Source of the DNA: CAIZQW01 sp942493055
GTDB lineage: Bacteria; Verrucomicrobiota; Kiritimatiellia; RFP12; UBA1067
Direction of reading: 5' to 3'
DNA length: 64,000 bases
NCBI GenBank assembly: GCA_942493055.1
Contig: OW818680.1
Span: 1-64,000, forward strand
Part shown: positions 50,482-60,300 of the stretch, piece after piece
How the letters are laid out: each line of letters starts with the position of its first letter
How positions within the stretch are numbered: position 1 is the stretch's first letter
Translations under genes and position numbers: made by a program
The notes under the pieces: generated by a model
Databases searched by the model: none
The model's input: only the letters and a program-made list of their open reading frames with translations
What the model was told of the DNA's origin: nothing

Positions 50482-53400
50482 ATGAAGCGATTGATTTTTT
50501 CTGTTGCGTGTCTCGCGTTAGCCATAAAGGCGGATGATTTTGAAAAGTCGTTTTTAACGCCGCCGGATTCAGCGCGTCCCGGTGTCTATTGGTATTTCAT
50601 GGATGGCAATCAGACGCGCGAAGGCATGGTGGCCGATCTGAAGGCCATGCACAAGGCCGGTCTGCGCAAAGCCCTGTTCCTGGAGGTGAATATTGGCGTC
50701 CCCCGGGGCCCCATTGACTTCATGAGCGAAGCGTGGCAGGAGAACTTTGCGCATGCCGTGCGGGTCGCGGATGAACTCGGCATGGAGATCATTCTGGGCA
50801 CAGGACCGGGGTGGGCCGGAGCAGGGGGTCCCTGGATTGATCCGGGACGCGCCATGCAGCATTTGCGCGGTGAAGCACTCCAGGTGAAAGGCCCGGGCCG
50901 TTTCACAGGGAAGCTTCCGCTGCCGCCGCCAGCCAAGCCTGCTCACTTTGCCGGCCTTTCGCCCTCCTTGATCGCAGCGCGCCAGGCGTGGCACCAGGAC
51001 GTTGCTGTGCTGGCCTATCCGACACCTGCGAAGCATGCGCCGCTCGAAGCGCTGGATTTCAAGTCCCTTGTGGATGTGCAGCCCTATTCAAGCTGGAAGC
51101 ATGTGCCGCGCTTTGTGCCATCACTGGCTGAGTACCCAACGCTTCCGGAGCAGGAGGTTGTCAAGCCGAAGGAGGTCATTGATTTGACCTCCCGCATGAA
51201 GCCGGACGGTTCGCTGGACTGGAAGATTCCCGAGGGCGAGTGGACTATCATGCGCTTTGTCTCCCGCGCGACAGGCGCGACAACGCGTCCGGCGCCAACC
51301 CCGGGACATGGTTTTGAAGTTGACCGCTTCAGCTCAAAGGCGTTCCGCTATCACTTTGATCAGTTTCATCAGAAGCTCCTTGAGAAGATCGGGAAGCGTC
51401 GGGAGGGGCGCGGGCTGACGACCTTGCATCTCGATAGCTGGGAGAGCAGTTCGCAAAACTGGACGCCGGATTTCAGGAAGGAATTTAAGTCGCGGCGCGG
51501 CTATGATCCGCAGCCCTATTTCCCGGCCTACGCCGGACAGGCTGTCGGTTCGCGGGAGGAGACCGAGCGCTTCCTCTGGGATTTGAGGAAGACGGCGCAG
51601 GAGCTGACCCTTGAGCATCATGCTGGCGCGATTAAAGGGTTGGCCCATAAAAAAGATCTGCTCTTTTCGTGTGAACCGTATGATATGAATCCGGCCGGCG
51701 ATCTGGATCTCGGGGCTGTCGCCGATATTCCGATGTGCGAATTTTGGACCTCGCATATCGACTCGGTCTACAGTTGCATCGAGGCCTCTTCCATTGCGCA
51801 CACGATGGGACGTCCGGTGGTGCGCGCTGAAGGATTTACCACGCCCCCTCAAATCGGATACAAGCACAGTCCCGCAGAATTGAAGAATCAGACGGACTGG
51901 GCGTTTTGCATGGGGATCAATGAAATCATCTTCCACACGTTCCAGCATCAGCCCTTGGGCGAAGAGGGGCCGAAGCCTGGCATGGCCATGGGGCCTTATG
52001 GCTTGCAGTGGCATCGCAATCAGACCTTCTGGCCGATGGTGAATGGCTATCATGACTATTTGGCGCGCTGCGGACAGATGTTGCGTCAAGGTGTCAGCGT
52101 CACAGATATTCTCTATCTCACGCCGGAAGGCGCGCCGCATATCTTTGAGCCGCCGGAGGATGCTGTGACCGGCAAAGATTCTTTGCGTGAAAAGAAGGCC
52201 TACCATTTTGACGTGGCCAGTCCGCTGATCCTCATGGAGCATGCGACAGTTGAAGACGGGCGCATTGCCTTTGAAAACGGCAGCTCCTATCGCGTCCTGG
52301 TCTTACCCCTCAGTGAAACCATGACGCCTGAACTGGTCAAGGCCCTTGAGCGACTGGTCCGCAAGGGCGCAACCCTCATTGGCGTGCCGCCCAGGAAATC
52401 CCCGAGCCTTGCAGGCTATCCACGCTGCGACAGGAACGTTTCAGAAGTTGCGCTGCGCCTGTGGGGGACGAATGAAGCTCCAAGCGCGTGCACGGAGCGC
52501 ACCTACGGCAAGGGCCTTATTGTCTGGGGCGGAGCCGCGACAGCGCCAGCGAGCGTGGACAAGCTCTATCCGTCTTATGAATCCACGGTCGCGCTTTTGC
52601 GCAAGCAGGGGGTCAGGCCCGCGTTTCATTCAACAGGGAATCTGCGTTACATTTGCCGGCAGACAAAAGAGCATGACATCTTCTTTGTCGGGAATCGCGA
52701 CGCTGTCGCGCAGCGCGTGACAGCGACCTTCCGGACAGAGGGGGGGAGGCCGGAGTTGTGGAATCCCACGGACGGCAGCCGCAGGCCCTTGCCGGACTAT
52801 CGCACGTATGAGGGCGTTGTTGCGATGCCCCTTGCGTTTGAGCCCTTTGAGAGCTGGTTTGTGGTCTTCAAGCGGGATGCGGGCGGGGAGACGTCTGTCA
52901 CGCCTGATCCCGCGCAAGAAGCCGCGCTTAATTTCGAGGAGATGAAGCAATTAGAGGATGTGCAAGGACCCTGGGAGGTGACCTTCGACCCTGCCTGGGG
53001 CGGACCGAAGGACCCTGTGGTCTTTCAGCAACTCATGGATTGGACCGCGCACGCGGAGCCGGCCATAAAATACTACAGCGGGATTGCGACCTACCGGAAG
53101 ACCATTGGCGATCCCTTGCCGCCCCAGTCGTTCTATACCCGTCTCTATCTGTCGCTGGGTGCCCTCAACAAGATCGCACGGGTCACGCTGAATGGCGAAA
53201 CACTCGCCACGCTCTGGACGCCGCCCTATCGGATTGAGGTGACGGGCAAGTTGAAGCCGGCAGGTAATGTGCTTGAAATCGAAGTGGCGAATACGTGGGT
53301 GAACCGGTTGATCGGCGACCAGCAGCCCGGCGACAAGGGGGCGCGGTCCCTGAAATGGGAGAATGGCCTTTTAGGCGGAACAACCTATCCGGCAGGACGT

Positions 53401-53493
53401 TACACCTTTACCACGGTGAACAACTACACGGAAAAGTCACCCCTTCAAGAATCCGGTTTGCTCGGGCCGGTCGTATTCATGGTCAGCGAGTAA
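50482..53493 (+). CDS. Secreted GH106-type alpha-L-rhamnosidase, paralogue 2
   Basis: The 1003-residue protein starts at 50482, 6 bp after an aggag Shine-Dalgarno, with a signal-like leader (LIFSVACLALAIKA). It carries the same landmarks as its neighbour: FLTPPDSARPGVYWYFMDGN, DLKAMHKAGLRKALFLE, GTGPGWAGAGGPWIDPG, TLHLDSWESSSQNWTPDF and RRGYDPQPYFP. The C-terminal sandwich is also shared (YYSGIATYRKTIG, LEIEVANTWVNRLIGDQQ). Overall similarity is moderate, so this is an old duplication or two separate recruits. It probably also removes L-rhamnose from a plant or algal polysaccharide. The ECF sigma gene starts 76 bp downstream on the same strand. Confidence 0.85.
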   Translation: MKRLIFSVACLALAIKADDFEKSFLTPPDSARPGVYWYFMDGNQTREGMVADLKAMHKAGLRKALFLEVNIGVPRGPIDFMSEAWQENFAHAVRVADELGMEIILGTGPGWAGAGGPWIDPGRAMQHLRGEALQVKGPGRFTGKLPLPPPAKPAHFAGLSPSLIAARQAWHQDVAVLAYPTPAKHAPLEALDFKSLVDVQPYSSWKHVPRFVPSLAEYPTLPEQEVVKPKEVIDLTSRMKPDGSLDWKIPEGEWTIMRFVSRATGATTRPAPTPGHGFEVDRFSSKAFRYHFDQFHQKLLEKIGKRREGRGLTTLHLDSWESSSQNWTPDFRKEFKSRRGYDPQPYFPAYAGQAVGSREETERFLWDLRKTAQELTLEHHAGAIKGLAHKKDLLFSCEPYDMNPAGDLDLGAVADIPMCEFWTSHIDSVYSCIEASSIAHTMGRPVVRAEGFTTPPQIGYKHSPAELKNQTDWAFCMGINEIIFHTFQHQPLGEEGPKPGMAMGPYGLQWHRNQTFWPMVNGYHDYLARCGQMLRQGVSVTDILYLTPEGAPHIFEPPEDAVTGKDSLREKKAYHFDVASPLILMEHATVEDGRIAFENGSSYRVLVLPLSETMTPELVKALERLVRKGATLIGVPPRKSPSLAGYPRCDRNVSEVALRLWGTNEAPSACTERTYGKGLIVWGGAATAPASVDKLYPSYESTVALLRKQGVRPAFHSTGNLRYICRQTKEHDIFFVGNRDAVAQRVTATFRTEGGRPELWNPTDGSRRPLPDYRTYEGVVAMPLAFEPFESWFVVFKRDAGGETSVTPDPAQEAALNFEEMKQLEDVQGPWEVTFDPAWGGPKDPVVFQQLMDWTAHAEPAIKYYSGIATYRKTIGDPLPPQSFYTRLYLSLGALNKIARVTLNGETLATLWTPPYRIEVTGKLKPAGNVLEIEVANTWVNRLIGDQQPGDKGARSLKWENGLLGGTTYPAGRYTFTTVNNYTEKSPLQESGLLGPVVFMVSE

Positions 53494-53569
53494 AAAAAGT
53501 TACAAAGAAAGTAGTCGCGAGAAACGTATAAGGGTTGTAACAGCAAAAGAAAGAAGTGTCTGCGGAACT

Positions 53570-54127
53570 ATGAAGACTGTCCAACATGAGTCTGAAACTG
53601 CTGAAGCGCGGAGGCGCGAAAGTATGGAAGCGGTGATTGACCTGTATCAGACGCCTTTGTTGCGCTATGCGGCCCATCTGCTGAATAATGCGACATTAGC
53701 TCAAGACGCAGTTCAAAATGCCCTCATCAAGCTCTTCCGTCAATGGCAATGCGGGATGCGACCTGATTCACGCCTAAAAGCTTGGCTCTTTCAGGTTGTC
53801 CACAATGAGGCCGTTGACCTCATCCGTTCGGAAGAACGACTCCGTCGCCACCACGAAGGACATGCGGCGAAGATGCTGGACGAGACCTCAGGCGGTCTTT
53901 ATGAAGATCCGAAACCGGATGAACGGCTGGCCATGGTCCGCACCTGCATGGGCGTATTGACCCCGGCGCAGCGGCAGGTGGTTCTGCTCCGGATGCAGCA
54001 GGAGATGAGCTATGAGGAGATTGCACGCACCACTGGACAGAGTGCGGGGTATGTCGGCTTCCTCCTGCATGAAGCAGTCACGAAACTTTCTGAAGCTGTG
54101 CGCAAACTAGAAGGAGGCGCACAATGA
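53570..54127 (+). CDS. ECF-type RNA polymerase sigma factor
   Basis: The 185-residue protein has sigma region 2 (residues ~20-90: LRYAAHLLNNATLAQDAVQN, ALIKLFRQW, AWLFQVVHNEAVDLIRSEER) and region 4 (~122-175: LTPAQRQVVLLRMQQEMSYE, EIARTTGQSAGYVGFLLHEA). No region 3 or anti-sigma domain is present. The stop overlaps the next gene's ATG (ATGA), and that gene encodes a zinc-finger anti-sigma domain, so the two form a sigma/anti-sigma pair. The ECF factor may control the two downstream genes; its promoter motif cannot be read with confidence. Confidence 0.92.
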   Translation: MKTVQHESETAEARRRESMEAVIDLYQTPLLRYAAHLLNNATLAQDAVQNALIKLFRQWQCGMRPDSRLKAWLFQVVHNEAVDLIRSEERLRRHHEGHAAKMLDETSGGLYEDPKPDERLAMVRTCMGVLTPAQRQVVLLRMQQEMSYEEIARTTGQSAGYVGFLLHEAVTKLSEAVRKLEGGAQ

Positions 54128-57100
54128 ACCCTTGTAAATTTAATGCCTATCTCACAGCCTACGTGCTGCGTGACATGGATCAAAAGCGATTGGATGCCCT
54201 TGACGCGCATCTGAAGTCCTGCCCTGAATGCCAGAAGCAGGCAGCCGCGTTGCGGGCTACCCTTTCACTCCTGAAAGAGGCCTTCCCGACAGAGAAGGCG
54301 CAGACCGGGAACGCCCCTGTGCTGGATCCGGAACGCCGTCAGCAGCTCTTGACGATTAAGCCGCTGCCTAAAGAGCATTTATTCTTCCGTTTCATGGCTA
54401 TGGCACACAAACCGCTTCGACGAGTTGCCGAAATCATTGTTGTGATCGGCATCCTCGGGATTCTTTCGGCATCCTTATTTCCTGCAACGAGTGGTGCCAT
54501 GAAAAAAGCGCGGGTTGCTGCCAAGGCAGCGCGCGAAAGGGAAATGAGCCTTTCGGCAATCGTTGATGAGGACGTGCAGGATAGAGCGACCTTGGGCCTA
54601 CAGGCGAAGGATTCCCTACTTCCCGGGGCAGGCGGAGGAGGATTCTCCGCTGCTGCGAAAGGCGCTGCGGTTGATTCTGTTGAACGCTCCATAAAGAGTG
54701 ATCTGTCAGAAGCTACAACAGACGCTCTGTCTACAGAGTTGCGCGACTCAGACAAACGGATGGACGCACCCGCAGGTCATGAAAGCGGAGAGCGTGCACA
54801 AGCGGGTCAAAAGCCTGGGGCTGACGCGGGGTGGTTCCAAAAAAACGAGGATGCGAGCGTCAGAAGAAAAGCCAAGCAACGGGATCGCTATGATGATGGT
54901 TTGGAGTCCAATCAGCCCTTGCCCGATCCTGCCGCTGGACCTGAACCCCGTGATCCTCAACCTGTGCCAATGGATGCAGTCACCATAACAAAATCGCCAA
55001 TCATACTGAAGAGCATCCAGGCATCAACCCGAAGTGGAAGCGGAGTGTTATCCTTGCCAGGGAAGGTGTCGACACCCGAGGGAGCAACAGCGGCTGCGCC
55101 TGCAGAGACGGCTCCGCCACCGGCTCCAACGACTGCGCCGATGGAGAAAGCGGTTCGTCCTCCTGCCCCTGCGACCCCGATGCCAACAGCAGAGCGTGTT
55201 GTGCGTGACACGGTGGTCGATGCGCCTGAGAAGCCAGCATCCTCCGCACATTATCGTGTAGAAGGTGCAAAGTTAGGCGCAGATCAAGGGGCTGGTGAGG
55301 AGCGTCGCAAAGGTGGGGTGGGTCAACTGGAGTCCCTCAAAATTCAGCCTGCGAAACCTGTCTTTGCTGGTACCCCCAAGGATATTCGGAGTGCGAATCT
55401 GGAGAAGCCTGGCGAGCGCGAGAATAAGCCAGCGGATTATCCGGTTGTCTCTTATGAGCGGGGTGCGGAGTCTAAAATTGTGGCGGACGGCACTTACCAG
55501 AGAGGAGATGTCGGCGGCTTGGTCAATGGCACGACGGCCGTGACTGCCGGGATGCTGATCAGGGGCACGCGTGATGCAAAACGAGCGGAAACTCCCCAGC
55601 AAAAGGAAAAGGAGAAGGTCTCTCAGGAGGTCCTCACTCTATCCGGCGGAAATGTCTATGCGGGTGTCGCAACAGCCACGTCAGGATCCGGGCTTGAGAT
55701 ACAAAAGGAACTGAAGAAGTCGAAGACAGAGGAAGCCGATGGTAAATTTACCTATTCCGATGTAGCCGTCGCAAAGGATGAATTGCGGGTATGGGACGAG
55801 GAACATGAGGGAAATCAGAGGCTGCAGAAGAAACTTGAGAATTTCAAGGAACCGGCGGATGTCAGTCGGAAACCAGCGCCTCCTCGCGAGCCCTTGCCCT
55901 TCAATTCGTTTGTGGCTGTGGCAACGGAACCCTTCTCAACGTTTGCCATGGACGTGGATACCGCGAGCTACACGCTCACACGCCAGGCGCTGCGCTCAGG
56001 CAAGCTGCCTGATCCGGAACGCGTGCGGCTCGAAGAGATCGTCAATGCATTTGATTACGATGACACGGCACCGGACCGCGCGACCTTCCGCGTCTATCAG
56101 GACGGTTCGCAGTCGCCCTTTGGCTCTGGCAGCAGCTTGCTTCGCATCGGCGTCAAGGGGCGCCGCCTCGGACGCGAAGAGCAGCGTCCTGCCATGCTGA
56201 CCTTTGTCATCGATGTCTCGGGCTCCATGTCCCAGCCTGACCGTATCGGCTATGCACGCCAGGCCCTCTCGCTGTTGTTGGATCAGGTGGGGACAGGCGA
56301 CCGCATCCAGATCATTGCCTACAGCGACCAGGCGCAATTCGTGTTGCCCCCTTCGCCGGCTTCTGAGAAGGCCCGCATCATGGAGGCCTTCAACCGGTTG
56401 CAGTGCAATGGTTCGACCAACCTTGAAGAGGGCTTACGCCGCGCGTACGAACAAGCTGTGCAGGCCTTCATTCCAGGAGCTGAGAATCGCGTCATCCTGA
56501 TTTCGGACGGCGTGGCCAATCTCGGCGCGGACAGCGCCCAGGAGATCCTGGATAAGGTGGCGGCGAACCGCAAGCAAGGCATTACCTGCTCGGTCTTCGG
56601 TGTCGGTTCCGGCACCTACAACGACAAGATGCTGGAAGATCTGGCGAACAAGGGCGATGGCGTCTATCGCTTCCTCGACTCCGCGGACGCGGTCAAGACA
56701 GCGTTTGTCGATGACCTCGCTGCAACGCTCAATACGATCGCCAAGGATGCCAAGATCCAGGTCGAGTGGAATCCGAAGACCGTGCGCCGTTATCGCCAGC
56801 TCGGTTATGAGAATCGCAAGCTCACGAAAGAGCAGTTCCGTGACGATACCGTGGATGCAGGCGAAGTCGGCTCCGGCCAGTCCGTGACCGCGCTTTATGA
56901 ACTCGAACTGATGTCCGATGTCGGTCCGGAGGCTTTGCTCGGAACCGTGCGCATCCGCTATCAGCGGACTGACACGGGCAAGGTCGAAGAGATCGAGTCC
57001 CCCTTGGTTGCCGCGACCGTGCTTCGCCCGGCGCATCTGGCTACTGCCCATATGAAGGTGGCGGCTTCAGCAGCCGAGTTTGCCGAGTTGCTGCGGGGCA

Positions 57101-57234
57101 GCCCGAATGCTCAGAACGGCCGCTTTGATAAAGTCGCGGACTACCTTCGCCCCGCGGCGCTGGAACGTTCGCTTGACACACGTGTCAAGGAGTTGCTGGA
57201 GCTCATAACGACTGCCGCTTCGCTGACGAAGTAA
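54124..57234 (+). CDS. Anti-sigma zinc-finger / transmembrane / VWA (YfbK-type) fusion protein
   Basis: The 1036-residue protein begins with a ZF-HC2 anti-sigma motif, H29-x3-C33-x2-C36 (AHLKSCPECQK). A membrane segment follows near residues 100-118 (AEIIVVIGILGILSASLF), which continues as PATSGAMKKARVAAKA, strikingly like the N-terminal helix of pseudopilins. A long Pro/Ala/Lys-rich linker (~residues 150-580) leads to a YfbK-type module: EPFSTFAMDVDTASYTL, a VWA domain with the MIDAS motif VIDVSGSM (near residue 695), TNLEEGLRRAYE and a DUF3520-like C-terminus (YRQLGYENRKLTKEQF). The VWA part would lie outside the membrane and the anti-sigma part inside, a natural layout for passing an envelope signal to the ECF factor it overlaps. 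Confidence 0.85.
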   Translation: MNPCKFNAYLTAYVLRDMDQKRLDALDAHLKSCPECQKQAAALRATLSLLKEAFPTEKAQTGNAPVLDPERRQQLLTIKPLPKEHLFFRFMAMAHKPLRRVAEIIVVIGILGILSASLFPATSGAMKKARVAAKAAREREMSLSAIVDEDVQDRATLGLQAKDSLLPGAGGGGFSAAAKGAAVDSVERSIKSDLSEATTDALSTELRDSDKRMDAPAGHESGERAQAGQKPGADAGWFQKNEDASVRRKAKQRDRYDDGLESNQPLPDPAAGPEPRDPQPVPMDAVTITKSPIILKSIQASTRSGSGVLSLPGKVSTPEGATAAAPAETAPPPAPTTAPMEKAVRPPAPATPMPTAERVVRDTVVDAPEKPASSAHYRVEGAKLGADQGAGEERRKGGVGQLESLKIQPAKPVFAGTPKDIRSANLEKPGERENKPADYPVVSYERGAESKIVADGTYQRGDVGGLVNGTTAVTAGMLIRGTRDAKRAETPQQKEKEKVSQEVLTLSGGNVYAGVATATSGSGLEIQKELKKSKTEEADGKFTYSDVAVAKDELRVWDEEHEGNQRLQKKLENFKEPADVSRKPAPPREPLPFNSFVAVATEPFSTFAMDVDTASYTLTRQALRSGKLPDPERVRLEEIVNAFDYDDTAPDRATFRVYQDGSQSPFGSGSSLLRIGVKGRRLGREEQRPAMLTFVIDVSGSMSQPDRIGYARQALSLLLDQVGTGDRIQIIAYSDQAQFVLPPSPASEKARIMEAFNRLQCNGSTNLEEGLRRAYEQAVQAFIPGAENRVILISDGVANLGADSAQEILDKVAANRKQGITCSVFGVGSGTYNDKMLEDLANKGDGVYRFLDSADAVKTAFVDDLAATLNTIAKDAKIQVEWNPKTVRRYRQLGYENRKLTKEQFRDDTVDAGEVGSGQSVTALYELELMSDVGPEALLGTVRIRYQRTDTGKVEEIESPLVAATVLRPAHLATAHMKVAASAAEFAELLRGSPNAQNGRFDKVADYLRPAALERSLDTRVKELLELITTAASLTK

Positions 57235-57265
57235 CAAGGGTGCATGGAAAAATGAGCAACTTTTT

Positions 57266-57365
57266 TATCAACGAATTAAACGAATTGAACGAATTGAGAA
57301 CAGTGTAAGCAATTGCTGGCAGAGCAGGATAAAAAATTAGTTTAATTAGTTTAATTCGTTGAAAA
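57266..57365. repeat. Inverted pair of 'acgaattaaacgaattg' arrays
   Basis: The left arm 57266-57300 (atcaacgaattaaacgaat, gaacgaattgag) is closed by the right arm 57331-57365 (ttagtttaattagtttaatt, tcgttgaaaac). They could fold back on each other around a ~30-bp spacer with a gctggcagagc palindrome. The same words occur at 33354-33417. It sits directly before the macroglobulin gene. Confidence 0.8.
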
Positions 57366-57397
57366 CTCTTGAAGTTACAGACAAGGAGAATAAACAC

Positions 57398-60300
57398 ATG
57401 AACATCAAACAAACCGCGAGAACTTCGCCACGCGCCCTGCTGCGTATCGCATGGGCCACTGTATGCGTCACACTCTCTTCCGCTTTCGCGCAGGATCTCT
57501 CTGCGCAATGGAAGCTGGTTGATGAGGCGGAGAAGAAGGATCAGCCGAAGACAGCCATCACACTCCTGGAACAGATTTCGCAGGCAGCTGTCCAAGGCGA
57601 GAAATGGGATGATGCGCTTTTCGCGTCAGCCCGCAAGGCGATCTTGCAGGGGCGCATCGAGGAGGGTGAGCAGGCGTATGGAGCGCTCTTGCGGCTTGAA
57701 GAGGCGCGTAAGACGGCCTCCCCCAAAATGCATCCCTTCCTGGATGCCCTGATCGCTGAATGGTACGTGAAGTATTTCTTGGACAACCGCTGGATGTTTG
57801 CGCAACGCACGCAAATTGCAGGCAGCGATGAAGGGAAAGACATTGGCAAGTGGAGCCTCCCGCGTATCGTCAAAGAGGTCGGCGACCGGTTTGACCGTGT
57901 GCTCACGACACCGCAACGTTTCTTTGCCTATCCCATCAAAGATTTCAGCCGCTGCTTTACGCCGGGTAACGTCGATGACGAATACCGTCCGTCCATCTAT
58001 GACCTGCTGGCCCATCGCGCCATTGATTTTTACAGTTCAGCCGAGCAGGGGCTTCTGGACCTTGATCCTGACTTCATCGTCACCACGGACATGCCGCTCT
58101 TTGCTCAGCCGGAAGCCTTTATGAAGTGGGCGGAAAAGGAATTTTCTCTTAAGCATTCGGGGATTCAGAAAGCCCTCTTCATCACTGCGCAGCGTATGCG
58201 AGCCAACCAGGTTGCCGGTCGTCAGATCGCTTATGCAGATGCGGACTTCAATCGGCTCCTCTTGGCCAAGCGCCTTTTTAACGCCGTCGGTGTGGACACG
58301 GATGATGCTTATGATAAAGCGCTGGAAGCCTTTATCTCCCGTTGGAATGACAATGAAGTGTGCACGCGGGCGATTGCCGCCCAGGCGGACAGGCTGTTTG
58401 CACAGAAAAAGTATGTCGAGGCCAAGCAGCGTGCTGAAGAGGGGATGAAGCTCTTCCCGAAATCCGTTGGTGCGCAGGAGTGCAACGCGGTGATTGCGCG
58501 CGTGCTCCAGCCCTCTATGCAAATTCAGACACCCAATGTCTGGGCCAAGACCAAGCCAGAGGTGCGGCCCTACGGAACCCTTGAGATCACCTGCCGCAAC
58601 GTCACGCAGATCCGTTTCCGCCTCTATCCCTTGAACCACGAGAACGAAGAGGAGCGAAATATTTGGGATATCGAGAAGCTCTTGAAGCGTCAGTTCGTCA
58701 AGGAGTGGAACGTTGACATTGCCTCTGAAAACTATCAGGAGGTGATCCAGAAACAGGATATTGTCGAAGCCTACAAGAATGGCATGTATGCGCTTGTCGC
58801 GACTGCCCAGGAAAAGGTGCATTATGTGACTCCGCTACAGGTGAGCGATTTGTGCGTCGAGCGGATGAATCGGGGAGAGTATGATCTGCGCGTCTGCAAC
58901 AATGAGAGCGGTCTGCCCGTTGCCAATGCTCAGATCACGGCAAAGGTCAAGAACCATCAGAAGAAGGCTTTAGACATCCGCAACTACACCACAGACGCTC
59001 TCGGACGTGCAGTGCTGGTGAAGCTCCCGAATGGCGAAGCAACGCTCTACATCAAGGCAGGCGATGATACGTTCATCGATGCGATTGGTTGGTCCTGGGG
59101 GAATGAGCGCCAGCCTGAAGATAAAGATGATAGCCGCGTGATGCTTCTCACGGATCGCTCCATCTATCGCCCCGGACAGACCGTCCATTACAAGGGCATC
59201 TATTACGTGGTCAATCAAGCCACGGGTAAATATGAGATCCGCCCGCAGGCGCACTACACCATCAAGTTTATGGATCCGAATGGTCAAGAGATCACCTCCC
59301 GTAAAGAAAAGGCCAATGCCTTCGGCTCTTTCACCGGCTCCTTTGTGATTCCCAAGGATAAAGGCACAGGACACATGTCGTTGCAGATGGATCAGGGAAG
59401 CGTCTCATTCCAGGTGGAGGAGTACAAGCGGCCGAAGTTTGAAGTGACCTTTGATCCCATCAAAGATGAGTTTAAATTGAACGCGGATGTCACGCTGAAT
59501 GGCCGTGCAACGACATACTCAGGGTTGCCGCTTTCCAAATCAAAGGTGAAATGGCGCGTTGAACGCATGTCTCAGTATCCCTGGTGGTGCTGGTGGCGCG
59601 TGACGCAGCCCAAGGTTCTGGAGACCGGCACTGCAGAGACCGGCGAAGACGGAACCTTCAAGACGACCTTCCTGGCTAAGCCGGAACTGGATGCCAAGCC
59701 AGAGGAAGCCCCCAAGTTTATCTACACGGTGACTGCGGAGGTGATTGATTCCACGGGCGAAACGCGTGCGGGGTCGCAATCATTGACCCTCGGATTTACA
59801 GCACTGAGTATCACCGTGCAGGCGCCTGAGTGGTTTAAGGCGAATGAAAAGCAGGAGGTCACGGTACTGATCAACACATTGAATGGCGCGCCTGTGGCAA
59901 CGACAAAGGGCGAGATCCGCATGATCCCCCTGAAACAGCCGGACCGTCCCATTCCCTTTGAAGAGCCGCGTCATTATCATCACTATTGGGGCCGCTCGGG
60001 TGCTTCATCCAAAAAGCCTAAATCAGAGCAGCCGATTGACTGGGAAGCGAGCGGGCGAGCAAGTGAAGAATCCTTCATAACAGGTGACACTGGAAACGCA
60101 AAGATACCCTTTACGCTAAAGCCTGGGATCTATCGTGTTGAAGTCACGACGAAAGATAAGTTTGGCAATCCTGCGACAGACAAGGCTGTGATCCAGGTGT
60201 TTAATCCTGCGGATGCAAACTATCCTGTTAAGGTGCCGGCCAAGCTCTTCGTTGAAAAGCAGCAGATGGAAGTCGGTGAGACCTTCCGTTCCCTCTGGGG

